From Bacteroidales bacterium UBA3389 (GTDB taxonomy: Bacteria; Bacteroidota; Bacteroidia; Bacteroidales; P3), in NCBI GenBank assembly GCA_002358835.1, contig DEPP01000002.1, positions 13,781 through 40,636 of the forward strand: a stretch of 26,856 nucleotides of DNA. Reading direction: 5' to 3'. The position numbers and the translations under genes were made by a program. Of this stretch, positions 7,969 to 15,363 are shown one piece after another. Under the pieces are notes generated by a model, which did not search any database, was not told the DNA's origin, and was given only the letters and a program-made list of their open reading frames with translations. How positions within the stretch are numbered: position 1 is the stretch's first letter; each line of letters starts with the position of its first letter.

Positions 7969-8085
7969 GAATCAAAGAAAGATTTTTCCAAAACAAAGAA
8001 ACAATTTACTGAAACAAAGATTCGCTAAATTGTTTCTTTGTTTTAATTTTCTGAAATCAAGTTTCAAATTACTCAGATCAAACAG
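7969..8085. repeat. 21-base-register repeat array (locus 2, after the sialidase gene)
   Basis: Six cores start at 7969, 7990, 8011, 8032, 8053 and 8074, exactly 21 bases apart with no indel: GAATCAAAGAAA, AAAACAAAGAAA, GAAACAAAGATT, GTTTCTTTGTTT (inverted), GAAATCAAGTTT, CAGATCAAACAG (degenerate). Linkers are GATTTTTCC, CAATTTACT, CGCTAAATT, TAATTTTCT and CAAATTACT. A 36-base segment (7991-8026) is identical to 9742-9777 in the next array. The array fills much of the 417-base gap between the sialidase and the T9SS protein. No separate terminator is visible after the sialidase, so the hairpin inside this array may serve as one. Confidence 0.85.
7990..8044. repeat. Perfect 19-bp inverted repeat (large hairpin) built from repeat units
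   Basis: Left arm AAAACAAAGAAACAATTTA (7990-8008), 17-base loop, right arm the exact complement (8026-8044), then AATTTT. Units two and four of the array are mirror images, linkers included. It could act as a terminator or RNA 3'-end stabiliser for the sialidase transcript, although the downstream T-run is poor. Confidence 0.85.
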
Positions 8086-8103
8086 AGCGTTTTCCAAACC
8101 TTA

Positions 8104-8260
8104 ATTCATTCGAAAAATCCTTGTAATTGTGTAATCCAATCGCAGTTCGACAGGATTTAATCGGCAAATTCGACAAAAAACTCTTTATTTCACAAAGAAA
8201 TCTCTGTTATACATGCCTTTATTTTTCTTGATTCGGGAACTTAAAAAATAAATCTCTTAC
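8104..8260. other. Unexplained AT-rich spacer
   Basis: The rest of the 7930-8346 gene-free stretch, between the repeat array and the next promoter. I see no gene, tRNA or clear hairpin. There is one isolated repeat-type core (TTTTCTTGATTC at 8223-8234) and a short direct repeat TTCGACA (8146-8152 and 8169-8175). It may hold decayed repeat units. Confidence 0.4.
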
Positions 8261-8267
8261 AAAAATA

Positions 8268-8299
8268 TTTGGTTATGTTATTTTGTTTACTTATCTTTG
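8268..8299 (+). promoter_or_regulatory. Promoter of the T9SS-exported protein gene
   Basis: TTTG (8268-8271), 20 bases, TATCTTTG (8292-8299): a perfect Bacteroidota promoter. Transcription would start near 8306, about 40 bases before the start codon at 8347. Confidence 0.8.
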
Positions 8300-8346
8300 T
8301 AGCGTAAATTCTTGAAAACAAATACAAATATTAAAATCTCACGCCT

Positions 8347-9660
8347 ATGAAAAAAGTATTATTATTTCTGATTCTTGCTTCGATGTTCAACATCTTGCAA
8401 GCACAATATAATTTTGTTCAACCGCCAAATCCGGCAACGTATGATTTGTTATATGTTTTTGATACAAGTTTCTTTGCTAATTGTTTTTCAACAGATAATC
8501 AAATGCAAACAGAATTCGATTATGATAGTCCTTGGGGTGTTATGCATTTAGCTCCACCTTATATTGAATATTCTAGACCTTATAGCAAATTCGGTTGGTA
8601 TAATGTAAAAAATCGAGAATGGTGTAACCCTAATGCACCTGTTCCCGATGGCTATGTTATCGGGGCAAATTCAATAGAAGATGGAACCAAATCTTATGCG
8701 ACTGCTTTTGCTCAAGAATATAATTTTGAATACGGGAATATTCCGTATGATAATTATGTGGTTGTTGGGGTTGCAATCAAATTAGCCGACAATCAATTAT
8801 ACGAAGACAAGTGTTTTCACATATTAAATCAAAATTTTGACACGCTTGCAACAACTCTTTTCCACACTTGGGATATTATCTCTAATCCTAATGATCCTAA
8901 CACAACGATTCATTGGAATCCATGGGATTGGAACACGTATTATTTCCCAAGTCAATATTATGATACTTTAACGAATATCAATAATTTTTTAATTGCATTC
9001 GACGTACCAAAGTATGCAAATGGCAATCATTTCAGAGTGATTCACACATGCAATGTTTATAGTCCTTGTATCAGAGATTCTATCAACGCTCTCGGAGGTG
9101 CTATACAGGCGGGCTTGTGTTACGACACCATCGTAATGGGTACTATTCAGTACCAATCTAATGGTTATCAGCAGTTCGTACTAGACCCACCTGAAGAAGG
9201 GGAGAATGATTACCTTTATTATGGTTGGCTTGAATATATCAAACAATTCAGCGAAGAAGATAATATTCCGCTTTGTCGTTTCAGTACCCCTAAATATCTA
9301 AAGGTTGGTCCGGAGTGGCGAAACTTTGCGGACGATCCTGTTTATGAGATTTGGCAGAATATACGCATTGCAATGGTTCCGATAATCATGGTTCCGAAAC
9401 AAAGCAGTCAGCTTACGGAAGTGGAATTGCAGAAGATGTGTTACTTGGTTCCGAATCCGACTCGCGATTACTTCAAGGCATTGAGCCATTACACCATAAA
9501 CAGCGTTCAAGTCTTCGATTTGACGGGCAAACTCTTGATAGAAGAGAAACTGAATCACTTCGAAGCCTTAATCGATGTAAGTGATTTTGCGGCGGGAACG
9601 TACATCGTGAAAATCAACACCGTAAAGGGAAGCGTGGAGAAAAAGATGATAGTTCAATAG
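8347..9660 (+). CDS. T9SS-exported protein of unknown function
   Basis: 437 residues. Residues 1-19 are a Sec signal peptide (MKKVLLFLILASMFNILQAQ). Residues about 364-437 are a type A T9SS C-terminal sorting domain: YLVPNPTRDYF, SVQVFDLTGKLL, AAGTYIVKI and an end in KKMIVQ. The protein should therefore cross the outer membrane through the type IX system and be released or anchored at the cell surface. The part between (20-360) is rich in Tyr, Asn, Asp, Trp and Pro, with about eight scattered cysteines. I recognise no catalytic motif or named domain in it; it may be an adhesin, a glycan-binding protein or an unrecognised enzyme. Base composition shifts inside the gene: by hand count G+C is 31% over 8401-8520 but 45% over 9301-9600. 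It has its own promoter and terminator, so it is a single-gene unit. Confidence 0.85.
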   Translation: MKKVLLFLILASMFNILQAQYNFVQPPNPATYDLLYVFDTSFFANCFSTDNQMQTEFDYDSPWGVMHLAPPYIEYSRPYSKFGWYNVKNREWCNPNAPVPDGYVIGANSIEDGTKSYATAFAQEYNFEYGNIPYDNYVVVGVAIKLADNQLYEDKCFHILNQNFDTLATTLFHTWDIISNPNDPNTTIHWNPWDWNTYYFPSQYYDTLTNINNFLIAFDVPKYANGNHFRVIHTCNVYSPCIRDSINALGGAIQAGLCYDTIVMGTIQYQSNGYQQFVLDPPEEGENDYLYYGWLEYIKQFSEEDNIPLCRFSTPKYLKVGPEWRNFADDPVYEIWQNIRIAMVPIIMVPKQSSQLTEVELQKMCYLVPNPTRDYFKALSHYTINSVQVFDLTGKLLIEEKLNHFEALIDVSDFAAGTYIVKINTVKGSVEKKMIVQ

Positions 9661-9679
9661 GTTGATGATAAATTATTGG

Positions 9680-9718
9680 AAACGCAAGATAGGAACGCAA
9701 AATCCGTCTTGCGTTTTT
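9680..9718 (+). terminator. Intrinsic terminator of the T9SS-protein gene
   Basis: A 10-bp stem (AAACGCAAGA 9680-9689 with TCTTGCGTTT 9707-9716) closes a 17-base loop that can form a short inner GGA/TCC stem. A T-run extends to 9718. A repeat array starts at once after it. Confidence 0.85.
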
Positions 9719-9719
9719 C

Positions 9720-9837
9720 TTTTCTTGATTTCACAAAATTCAAACAAAGAAACAATTTACTGAAACAAAGATTCGCTCGACTGAAATCAAGATTTAATTT
9801 TCTGAATCTTCGTTTTATTTTTCGCTTTTCAAGATTT
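9720..9837. repeat. 21-base-register repeat array (locus 3, after the T9SS-protein gene)
   Basis: Cores start at 9720, 9741, 9762, 9783 and 9804 (exact 21-base steps) and 9826 (one base late): TTTTCTTGATTT, CAAACAAAGAAA, GAAACAAAGATT, GAAATCAAGATT, GAATCTTCGTTT, TTTTCAAGATTT. Linkers are CACAAAATT, CAATTTACT, CGCTCGACT, TAATTTTCT and TATTTTTCGC. A further isolated core, GAAATCAAGTTT, lies at 9874-9885. Because 21 is seven codons, one frame stays open across the array (a 72-codon ORF at 9676-9894 with heptads such as LKQRFAR, LKSRFNF). I regard that as a by-product, since the same frame is broken by a stop in the array at 15352. The array occupies most of the 320-base gap before sufC. Confidence 0.85.
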
Positions 9838-9938
9838 AAGAAAACGTTTTTAGAAAGTAAAAAACTCTTGTCTGAAATCAAGTTTGGCAGTTAAGACTTT
9901 TTTTTGATATTTCGTTTCTCTAATTGGGCTTTTTTTTG

Positions 9939-9946
9939 TAATATTG
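9939..9946 (+). promoter_or_regulatory. Possible -7 box of the sufC operon
   Basis: TAATATTG is one base from the TAnnTTTG consensus and lies 34 bases before the sufC start. No good -33 box is seen. It is the best candidate between the repeat array and sufC, but weak. Confidence 0.35.
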
Positions 9947-9980
9947 CAGATTCTTTTAACAAGGAAAAAACATCTGACTT

Positions 9981-10745
9981 ATGGCTTTATTGGAAATAAA
10001 AGATTTACACGCAAAAATAGGAGAAAGAGAAATTCTTAAGGGAGTTAATTTGACTGTAAACAGCGGAGAAGTTCACGCAATAATGGGTCCTAACGGTAAT
10101 GGCAAGAGTACGTTGGCCTCAGTCATAGCTGGCAAAGATACTTTCACGGTTACTCAAGGTGAGGTCTTGTTTAAGGGTAAGGATTTATTGTCTTTGCCTG
10201 TCGAAGCAAGAGCTGCAGAAGGCGTATTCTTGGGATTTCAATATCCTGTGGAGATTCCCGGCGTTAGTATCACGAATTTCATGCGTACAGCAATAAATGA
10301 GCAACGCAAATACAAGGGACTTGACCCTATGAGTGCGAAAGAATTTCTTGCACTTATGGAAGAGAAGAAAAAAGTGGTGCAATTGACAAGCAATTTGGCA
10401 AATCGCTCTGTCAATGAAGGATTCTCAGGAGGTGAAAAGAAGAAAAACGAAATTTTTCAAATGGCTATGCTCAACCCAACTTTGTCTATCTTGGACGAAA
10501 CAGACTCTGGCTTGGATATAGATGCGTTACGAATTGTTGCTGGCGGAGTTAACGCTCTTAAAACCAAAGATAACGCAACCATAGTTATAACTCACTATCA
10601 ACGATTGTTGGATTATATAGTTCCGGACTTTGTTCACGTTTTGTATGAAGGCAGAATAGTTAAGAGTGGCGACAAATCATTGGCCTTAGACTTGGAAGAA
10701 AAAGGCTATGAGTGGATAAAGCAAGAATTAGAAAAAGAAAGATAA
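9981..10745 (+). CDS. sufC: Fe-S cluster assembly ATPase SufC
   Basis: Cytoplasmic ABC-type ATPase that drives conformational change in the SufB-SufD scaffold during Fe-S cluster assembly. The 254 residues match the family. Walker A GPNGNGKST is at 36-44, the Q-loop lies in FLGFQYPVEIPGV, the SufC-type signature FSGGEKKKNE at 148-157, and Walker B/D-loop LSILDETDSGLD at 169-180. The D-loop with Asp-Ser-Gly is typical of SufC rather than of transport ATPases, and no permease is nearby. sufD follows after one base. sufB, which usually precedes sufC in Bacteroidota, is not upstream here: 9661-9980 holds only a terminator and repeats. sufS is also not found in the window. Confidence 0.96.
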   Translation: MALLEIKDLHAKIGEREILKGVNLTVNSGEVHAIMGPNGNGKSTLASVIAGKDTFTVTQGEVLFKGKDLLSLPVEARAAEGVFLGFQYPVEIPGVSITNFMRTAINEQRKYKGLDPMSAKEFLALMEEKKKVVQLTSNLANRSVNEGFSGGEKKKNEIFQMAMLNPTLSILDETDSGLDIDALRIVAGGVNALKTKDNATIVITHYQRLLDYIVPDFVHVLYEGRIVKSGDKSLALDLEEKGYEWIKQELEKER

Positions 10746-10746
10746 G

Positions 10747-11784
10747 ATGGGATTCGAGAAATATTTCACTTCTTCGGGTTGTAATTGTCCTGAACTCAAT
10801 ACTGTGAAAATCCCTTTGAAGGATGGGAAACTTGAAAACAAGATTGACCTGCCTGAAGAAGTAAAGGATAAGATTATATTTTGCGTTAATGATAACGGAA
10901 TAAGCATAGAGGTGCTTGCAAACTGCTTTGTAGAAATTCCTTTGCAGATTCAGAATATCATATCAAGCAAAGCAGAAAGCATAAACAGCATTAAGCTAAA
11001 CCAAAACTCGCATCTGAAACTCGTACACTGCGATGACTCTTTGCCAAACGCCGTTTGCGAACAACACAATAAACTTGACGTGGTATTGAACGACGGTGCA
11101 TCGTTAGATTACTACAAATTGGAAAACATAAACGATTTTTCTTCAATCTATACTAATGTAAACTTCACTCTCGGCAAAGATTCAGCATTAAAGACTTTTG
11201 GTTTGAGCCTCAATGGTCAAATAACATCGAACAAAATCAACGTAACGTTTACTGAAAGAGGAGCTTCGGCAGATTTGAACGGGCTTTACCTTATAGATAA
11301 GCAACAAAAATCGTCCACAGAGGTGAAAGTAATGCACTGTTCTCCTGATTGTACATCACGACAGTTGTTCAAAGGAATTGCAGACGACGTTTCGCAAGCC
11401 GATTTTCAAGGACATATTTTCGTGGATTATGGAGCTAAGGGAACGGAAGCTCTTCAGAGCAGTAAGAATATGCAATTGACCGATAAGGCTAAGGTAAATA
11501 CTCAACCGTTTCTTGAAATCTACAATGACGATGTGAAGTGTTCGCATGGTGCATCGGTGGGTCAATTGGATAAAGAGGCGTTATTCTATCTTAAATCAAG
11601 GGGTATCAGCGACAGAAGTGCGAAAATGTTACTTATGTACGCATTTTGTGAAGAGGTATTGGCGAAAAGCGATATTGTAGAGTTGAAAGAAAGCCTTGGA
11701 GATTTGATTAAACGAAGATTGAACGGAGAGTTGTTGAGCTGTGGCGAATGTGTATTTCAATGCAGCAAAACATCAGAAGAATAA
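10747..11784 (+). CDS. sufD: Fe-S cluster assembly protein SufD (short form)
   Basis: Partner of SufB and SufC in the SufBC2D scaffold. The SufBD beta-helix core spans about residues 60-270. The C-terminal signature CSHGASVGQLDKEALFYLKSRGI (265-287) has His267 at the position of the functionally important SufD histidine, which separates it from SufB (Cys in other SufB proteins). At 345 residues it is clearly shorter than the roughly 420-450 usual for SufD; the N-terminal helical part before the EKY(K)YT segment is missing, and the protein opens at MGFEKYFTSSG. The start lies one base after the sufC stop, so no longer form is likely. Cysteines cluster at both ends: Cys12 and Cys14 (GCNC), and Cys332, Cys335 and Cys339 (CGEC...C). 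Confidence 0.9.
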   Translation: MGFEKYFTSSGCNCPELNTVKIPLKDGKLENKIDLPEEVKDKIIFCVNDNGISIEVLANCFVEIPLQIQNIISSKAESINSIKLNQNSHLKLVHCDDSLPNAVCEQHNKLDVVLNDGASLDYYKLENINDFSSIYTNVNFTLGKDSALKTFGLSLNGQITSNKINVTFTERGASADLNGLYLIDKQQKSSTEVKVMHCSPDCTSRQLFKGIADDVSQADFQGHIFVDYGAKGTEALQSSKNMQLTDKAKVNTQPFLEIYNDDVKCSHGASVGQLDKEALFYLKSRGISDRSAKMLLMYAFCEEVLAKSDIVELKESLGDLIKRRLNGELLSCGECVFQCSKTSEE

Positions 11785-11819
11785 AACTTGCAATTATCTC
11801 AACGAAAGTCTGAAAGGTA

Positions 11820-12713
11820 ATGAGGATAGCGGTATTTGGTAAACTTCTAAGAAAGGAAGACTTGATTCATGTTCGCAATCTGTTTGAGCAGATTATGAAC
11901 GAAAGTGGTTCTGTCTTGATTTTCGAAGATTTTTTGAAGGATTTGAACGAGCAATTCGAACTTTCGAAGGATTATTGCTTTGAATCGTTTTCCTTAAACG
12001 ACGTTTCAAACTTGCAAGCCGATATTTTGTTTTCCCTTGGTGGCGATGGAACACTTTTAGACACGCTGTCCATTTGTGGGAAAGGAGACTTGCCTGTTTT
12101 AGGTATAAATTTAGGACATTTAGGTTTTCTTACAAGTGTTGGAAGAGAAGATTGCGACAATTTATTGGAGAAACTAAAACATGGATTGTTCAAGATAGAG
12201 GAGCATTATCTGCTTAAAGCCGATTGGAAAGATGCCACAAAAGAACATCTTGCGATAAACGAGGTTTGTGTCAGAGGATTGTCACCTTCGGAACTTTTAG
12301 AGACTGAGGTATATGTTAATGGCGAATATCTAAGTACTTATTCTTCTGACGGGCTTATTGCAGCCACGCCGACAGGTTCAACAGCCTATTCTATGAGTTG
12401 CGGAGGCCCAATCATAAGTCCTCAATCCAAATGTATATGTCTTACACCTATTTCACCACATAACCTAACTCATCGTCCTCTTATCATACCTGAAGATTCT
12501 GAAATAGAGTTTAGAATCTCTCATTCAAAGAATCAAGTCAGCTTACACTTGGATTCACAAAATTATCTTTTGAATCCACCGGCTCGAATCTTGATAAGAA
12601 AAGCCGAGAAAAAGCTTAAATTGGTCAGAATGGAAAACAATAGTTTTTTCTCTGCAATAAGGAACAAATTGATGTGGGGAACCAATCTGAGAAACACAAA
12701 CAAAAATGACTGA
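11820..12713 (+). CDS. nadK: NAD kinase
   Basis: Phosphorylates NAD+ to NADP+ with ATP; cytoplasmic. The 297 residues fit the family. The GGDGT motif is at 74-78 in ILFSLGGDGTLLDTL, the conserved INLGHLGFLT follows, the NE motif (INEVCV) binds the ribose, and the GSTAYSMSCGGPIISP segment completes the NAD site. The start MRIAVFGKLL at 11820 has a purine-rich GAAAGGTA just upstream. It lies 36 bases after sufD in the same direction and overlaps dxr by 8 bases, which suggests translational coupling with dxr, whose product consumes NADPH. Confidence 0.95.
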   Translation: MRIAVFGKLLRKEDLIHVRNLFEQIMNESGSVLIFEDFLKDLNEQFELSKDYCFESFSLNDVSNLQADILFSLGGDGTLLDTLSICGKGDLPVLGINLGHLGFLTSVGREDCDNLLEKLKHGLFKIEEHYLLKADWKDATKEHLAINEVCVRGLSPSELLETEVYVNGEYLSTYSSDGLIAATPTGSTAYSMSCGGPIISPQSKCICLTPISPHNLTHRPLIIPEDSEIEFRISHSKNQVSLHLDSQNYLLNPPARILIRKAEKKLKLVRMENNSFFSAIRNKLMWGTNLRNTNKND

Positions 12714-13863
12714 AAAGAAAAGAATAGCTATATTGGGTTCAACAGGCTCTATCGGCAAACAAGCTTTGGACATGATAAGTCAGCATAGCGATTTACTCAC
12801 TGCCGAGGTGCTGACAGCCAATAATCAAGCCGATGAACTGATTGCTCAAGCCCTAAAATTCAAACCTAATTGCGTTGTTATTGCAAACAAGGATTTGTAT
12901 CCTAAGGTAAAGGAAGCATTGAAGGATACAGAGACTAAGGTTTTCGCAGGCAGCGAATCGATAAACGATGTTGTGCAATTGGATTGCGTAGATGTCGTTT
13001 TGACTGCCCTTGTCGGCTTTTCGGGTTTGCGACCAACCGTTAAAGCAATCGAAAGTGGCAAAGTGATAGCCTTATCCAACAAAGAAACACTCGTAGTCGG
13101 CGGAGAATATATCAGTCGCTTAGCAGTAGAAAAGCGAGTTGCCGTTTTGCCGGTCGATTCTGAACATTCGGCAATTTTTCAGTGCCTTTGCGGAGAGGCA
13201 AACAACAAAATACGCACGATTTATTTGACTGCATCAGGTGGACCTTTCAGAACGATGAGCTTAAAGCAAATGGAGGAAGTCTCAGTTGCCGAAGCATTAA
13301 AGCATCCTAATTGGTCGATGGGACGAAAGGTTACAATAGATTCCGCAAGTATGATGAACAAAGGCTTAGAGATGATAGAAGCAAAATGGTTGTTTGGAAT
13401 AGACTCTCAAAACATAAAAGCGGTTGTTCATCCTCAAAGTATAATTCACTCTATGGTAGAATTTGAGGACGGTAGTTTGAAAGCACAACTCGGAATGCCT
13501 GATATGCGTCTTCCGATTCAATATGCCCTAACCTACCCTCAAAGACTGCCGAACAACGTTCCTGCATATAATCCGTTTGAACAAGGTACGCTTACATTCG
13601 AACCTGCAGACATCGAACGCTTCCCTTGTCTTGGCTTGGCATATCAAGCAATCGAGCGTGGTGGAAACGTGCCTGCAATTATGAATGCGGCAAATGAGGT
13701 AGCCGTTCAAGCCTTTTTAGATGGTAAAATCAAGTTTACGCATATCGCAAACATAATAGAACGGGCTATGAATACGTTTAGCTATGTGCAAAAGCCGTCA
13801 TTGGAAGATTATTTCCTCACTGACGCCGAAGTAAGACAAAGTTTAGAACAAGAATACAAATAA
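12706..13863 (+). CDS. dxr: 1-deoxy-D-xylulose 5-phosphate reductoisomerase
   Basis: Converts 1-deoxy-D-xylulose 5-phosphate to 2-C-methyl-D-erythritol 4-phosphate with NADPH, the first committed step of MEP isoprenoid synthesis and the fosmidomycin target. NADPH-binding GSTGSIG is at 11-17. NKETLVVGGEYI, the metal-binding VDSEHSAIFQ (Asp151, Glu153), ASGGPF, HPNWSMGRKVTIDSASMMNKGLEMIEAKWLF and HPQSIIHSMVEF are all in place. The 385-residue length is normal. The start overlaps the end of nadK by 8 bases. rseP follows 15 bases later, a pairing common in Bacteroidota. Later pathway enzymes IspG and IspH need [4Fe-4S] clusters, which gives a logical link to the suf genes upstream (inference). 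Confidence 0.97.
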   Translation: MTEKKRIAILGSTGSIGKQALDMISQHSDLLTAEVLTANNQADELIAQALKFKPNCVVIANKDLYPKVKEALKDTETKVFAGSESINDVVQLDCVDVVLTALVGFSGLRPTVKAIESGKVIALSNKETLVVGGEYISRLAVEKRVAVLPVDSEHSAIFQCLCGEANNKIRTIYLTASGGPFRTMSLKQMEEVSVAEALKHPNWSMGRKVTIDSASMMNKGLEMIEAKWLFGIDSQNIKAVVHPQSIIHSMVEFEDGSLKAQLGMPDMRLPIQYALTYPQRLPNNVPAYNPFEQGTLTFEPADIERFPCLGLAYQAIERGGNVPAIMNAANEVAVQAFLDGKIKFTHIANIIERAMNTFSYVQKPSLEDYFLTDAEVRQSLEQEYK

Positions 13864-13878
13864 GCAAAGAAACAGAAT

Positions 13879-15261
13879 ATGAAAATTTTAGCACTGATAC
13901 TCAGTTTATCCTTCCTTGTCTTTATCCACGAATTGGGACACTTCCTTTTCGCTCGCTTATTCAAGACAAGAGTAGAACAGTTTTACCTTTTCTTTAATCC
14001 GTATTTTTCATTGATAAGAGCGAAACGCTACAATGGAAAATGGCATTTTAGTTTTTTCAGTCGTCAAGCACCGGAAGAATTTGCCGAACACCCCGATAAA
14101 ACCGAGTGGGGCTTGGGTTGGCTTCCTTTTGGCGGATATTGTTCGATTGCGGGCATGATTGACGAGAGCAATACGTCGGCTGACACCCTTGCATCAGAAC
14201 CTCAACCATGGGAATACCGCAGTAAGAAAGCTTGGCAAAGGCTTTTGATTGTCTTAGGTGGCGTTTTAATGAACTTCATCGGAGCAATAGTAATCTTTGC
14301 CGGCATTTTATTTACTTGGGGCAAAGAAACACTGCCTCTACAAAACGTTTCTCAAGGCTATGATTATGTAGAAGTTGCACTAAAAGGCGGATTCCAAAAC
14401 GGAGACATTATTACAAAGGTAGAAGGCAAAGAAGTACATCAACTATCCGATGCTTTAGAACAAATTCTTTTGGACGACACAAGACAGGTCAGCGTTTTGA
14501 GAAACGGAGTTGAAGAGACAATAACCTTACCTCAAGACTTCGCAAAACAAATGCTTGCATCGGGAGCAAAACAATTTGCAACGCCTCGTTTCCCTTTTGT
14601 GATTGATAATTTCGTTATCGGAAGTGCTGCAGAGAAAGCGGGAATGAAAGTTGGCGACAGCATAACGGCATTGAACGGAGTAAAGACTCTTGCTTTTTCT
14701 GACTTTGTTAAGGAAATCGAAAACAAAAAAGGACAAAAAATAGACATTACTTACTATCGTCAAGGCAAAGAAAACATCGCCACAATTCAGCTTGGAGCAG
14801 ATGGAAAGATAGGTGCGGCATACAAGAATCCTGCTTTGATATACAAAACCGAGAAGACAGAATACAACCTTTTGGAATCGATTCCTGCAGGTATAGTATT
14901 AGGCTGCGAAACCCTTGTAAGCTATGTTAAACAGTTTAAGTTGGTATTCACGAAAGAAGGTGCATCACAGTTAGGTGGCTTTGGAGCAATCGGATCTATG
15001 TTTCCTGAAACATGGAATTGGGCTTTGTTCTGGAATATGACTGCATTCTTATCGATAATACTTGCTTTCATGAACATATTACCAATACCTGCTTTGGACG
15101 GAGGCCATGTTATGTTTACGCTTTGGGAAATGATAACAGGTAAAAAGCCGGGAGACAAATTCATGGCAAGAGCTCAAACGATAGGAATGGCTATTCTGTT
15201 TGCCCTATTGATATATGCAAACGGTAACGACTTATATCGTTGGATCAGTTCCAAATTCTAA
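13879..15261 (+). CDS. rseP: Site-2 intramembrane metalloprotease RseP
   Basis: Polytopic inner-membrane zinc protease of the S2P/M50 family; cuts membrane-anchored regulators such as anti-sigma factors, and also remnant signal peptides, within the bilayer. The HELGH zinc motif is at residues 17-21 in the first membrane helix, and the second metal motif LDGGH at 406-410. Two PDZ-like domains lie between (about 155-215 and 235-310, the latter with IGSAAEKAGMKVGDSITALNG). Hydrophobic segments are near 1-25, 118-145, 375-402 and 430-447. The 460-residue length is typical. It is the last gene of the suf-nadK-dxr run and is followed by a hairpin at 15316-15358. Which regulator it cleaves in this organism cannot be told from the window. 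Confidence 0.95.
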   Translation: MKILALILSLSFLVFIHELGHFLFARLFKTRVEQFYLFFNPYFSLIRAKRYNGKWHFSFFSRQAPEEFAEHPDKTEWGLGWLPFGGYCSIAGMIDESNTSADTLASEPQPWEYRSKKAWQRLLIVLGGVLMNFIGAIVIFAGILFTWGKETLPLQNVSQGYDYVEVALKGGFQNGDIITKVEGKEVHQLSDALEQILLDDTRQVSVLRNGVEETITLPQDFAKQMLASGAKQFATPRFPFVIDNFVIGSAAEKAGMKVGDSITALNGVKTLAFSDFVKEIENKKGQKIDITYYRQGKENIATIQLGADGKIGAAYKNPALIYKTEKTEYNLLESIPAGIVLGCETLVSYVKQFKLVFTKEGASQLGGFGAIGSMFPETWNWALFWNMTAFLSIILAFMNILPIPALDGGHVMFTLWEMITGKKPGDKFMARAQTIGMAILFALLIYANGNDLYRWISSKF

Positions 15262-15315
15262 ATCAGCAAAACAAACAATAAGACAAACAATATAAGCCTG
15301 CAAGGCAATAGGACG

Positions 15316-15363
15316 AAGATTCGCAATAAGGGTTAAAACAATCCCTTTTGCGAATCTTTGTTT
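15316..15363 (+). terminator. Intrinsic terminator of the suf-nadK-dxr-rseP run
   Basis: Arms 15316-15332 (AAGATTCGCAATAAGGG) and 15343-15358 (CCCTTTTGCGAATCTT) pair over 16 bp with one bulged T and a 10-base loop, followed by a T-rich stretch. The right arm is also the first core of the repeat array that continues to 15447. The facing gene ends at 15461, so this lies in a convergent gap. Confidence 0.85.

Noticed and set aside
7829..8104. 91-codon plus-strand ORF across the sialidase end and repeat array 2
   Set aside because: It overlaps the sialidase gene in another frame, and its open tail comes from the 21-base repeats. No promoter or start context supports it.
8104..8175. Possible tRNA T-arm (a GTTCGA word at 8145)
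   Set aside because: No acceptor, D or anticodon stems can be built around it.
9720..9837. CRISPR-like array
   Set aside because: The period is 21 bases with 9-base linkers drawn from a small shared set. There are no unique 30-base spacers, conserved direct repeats or cas genes.
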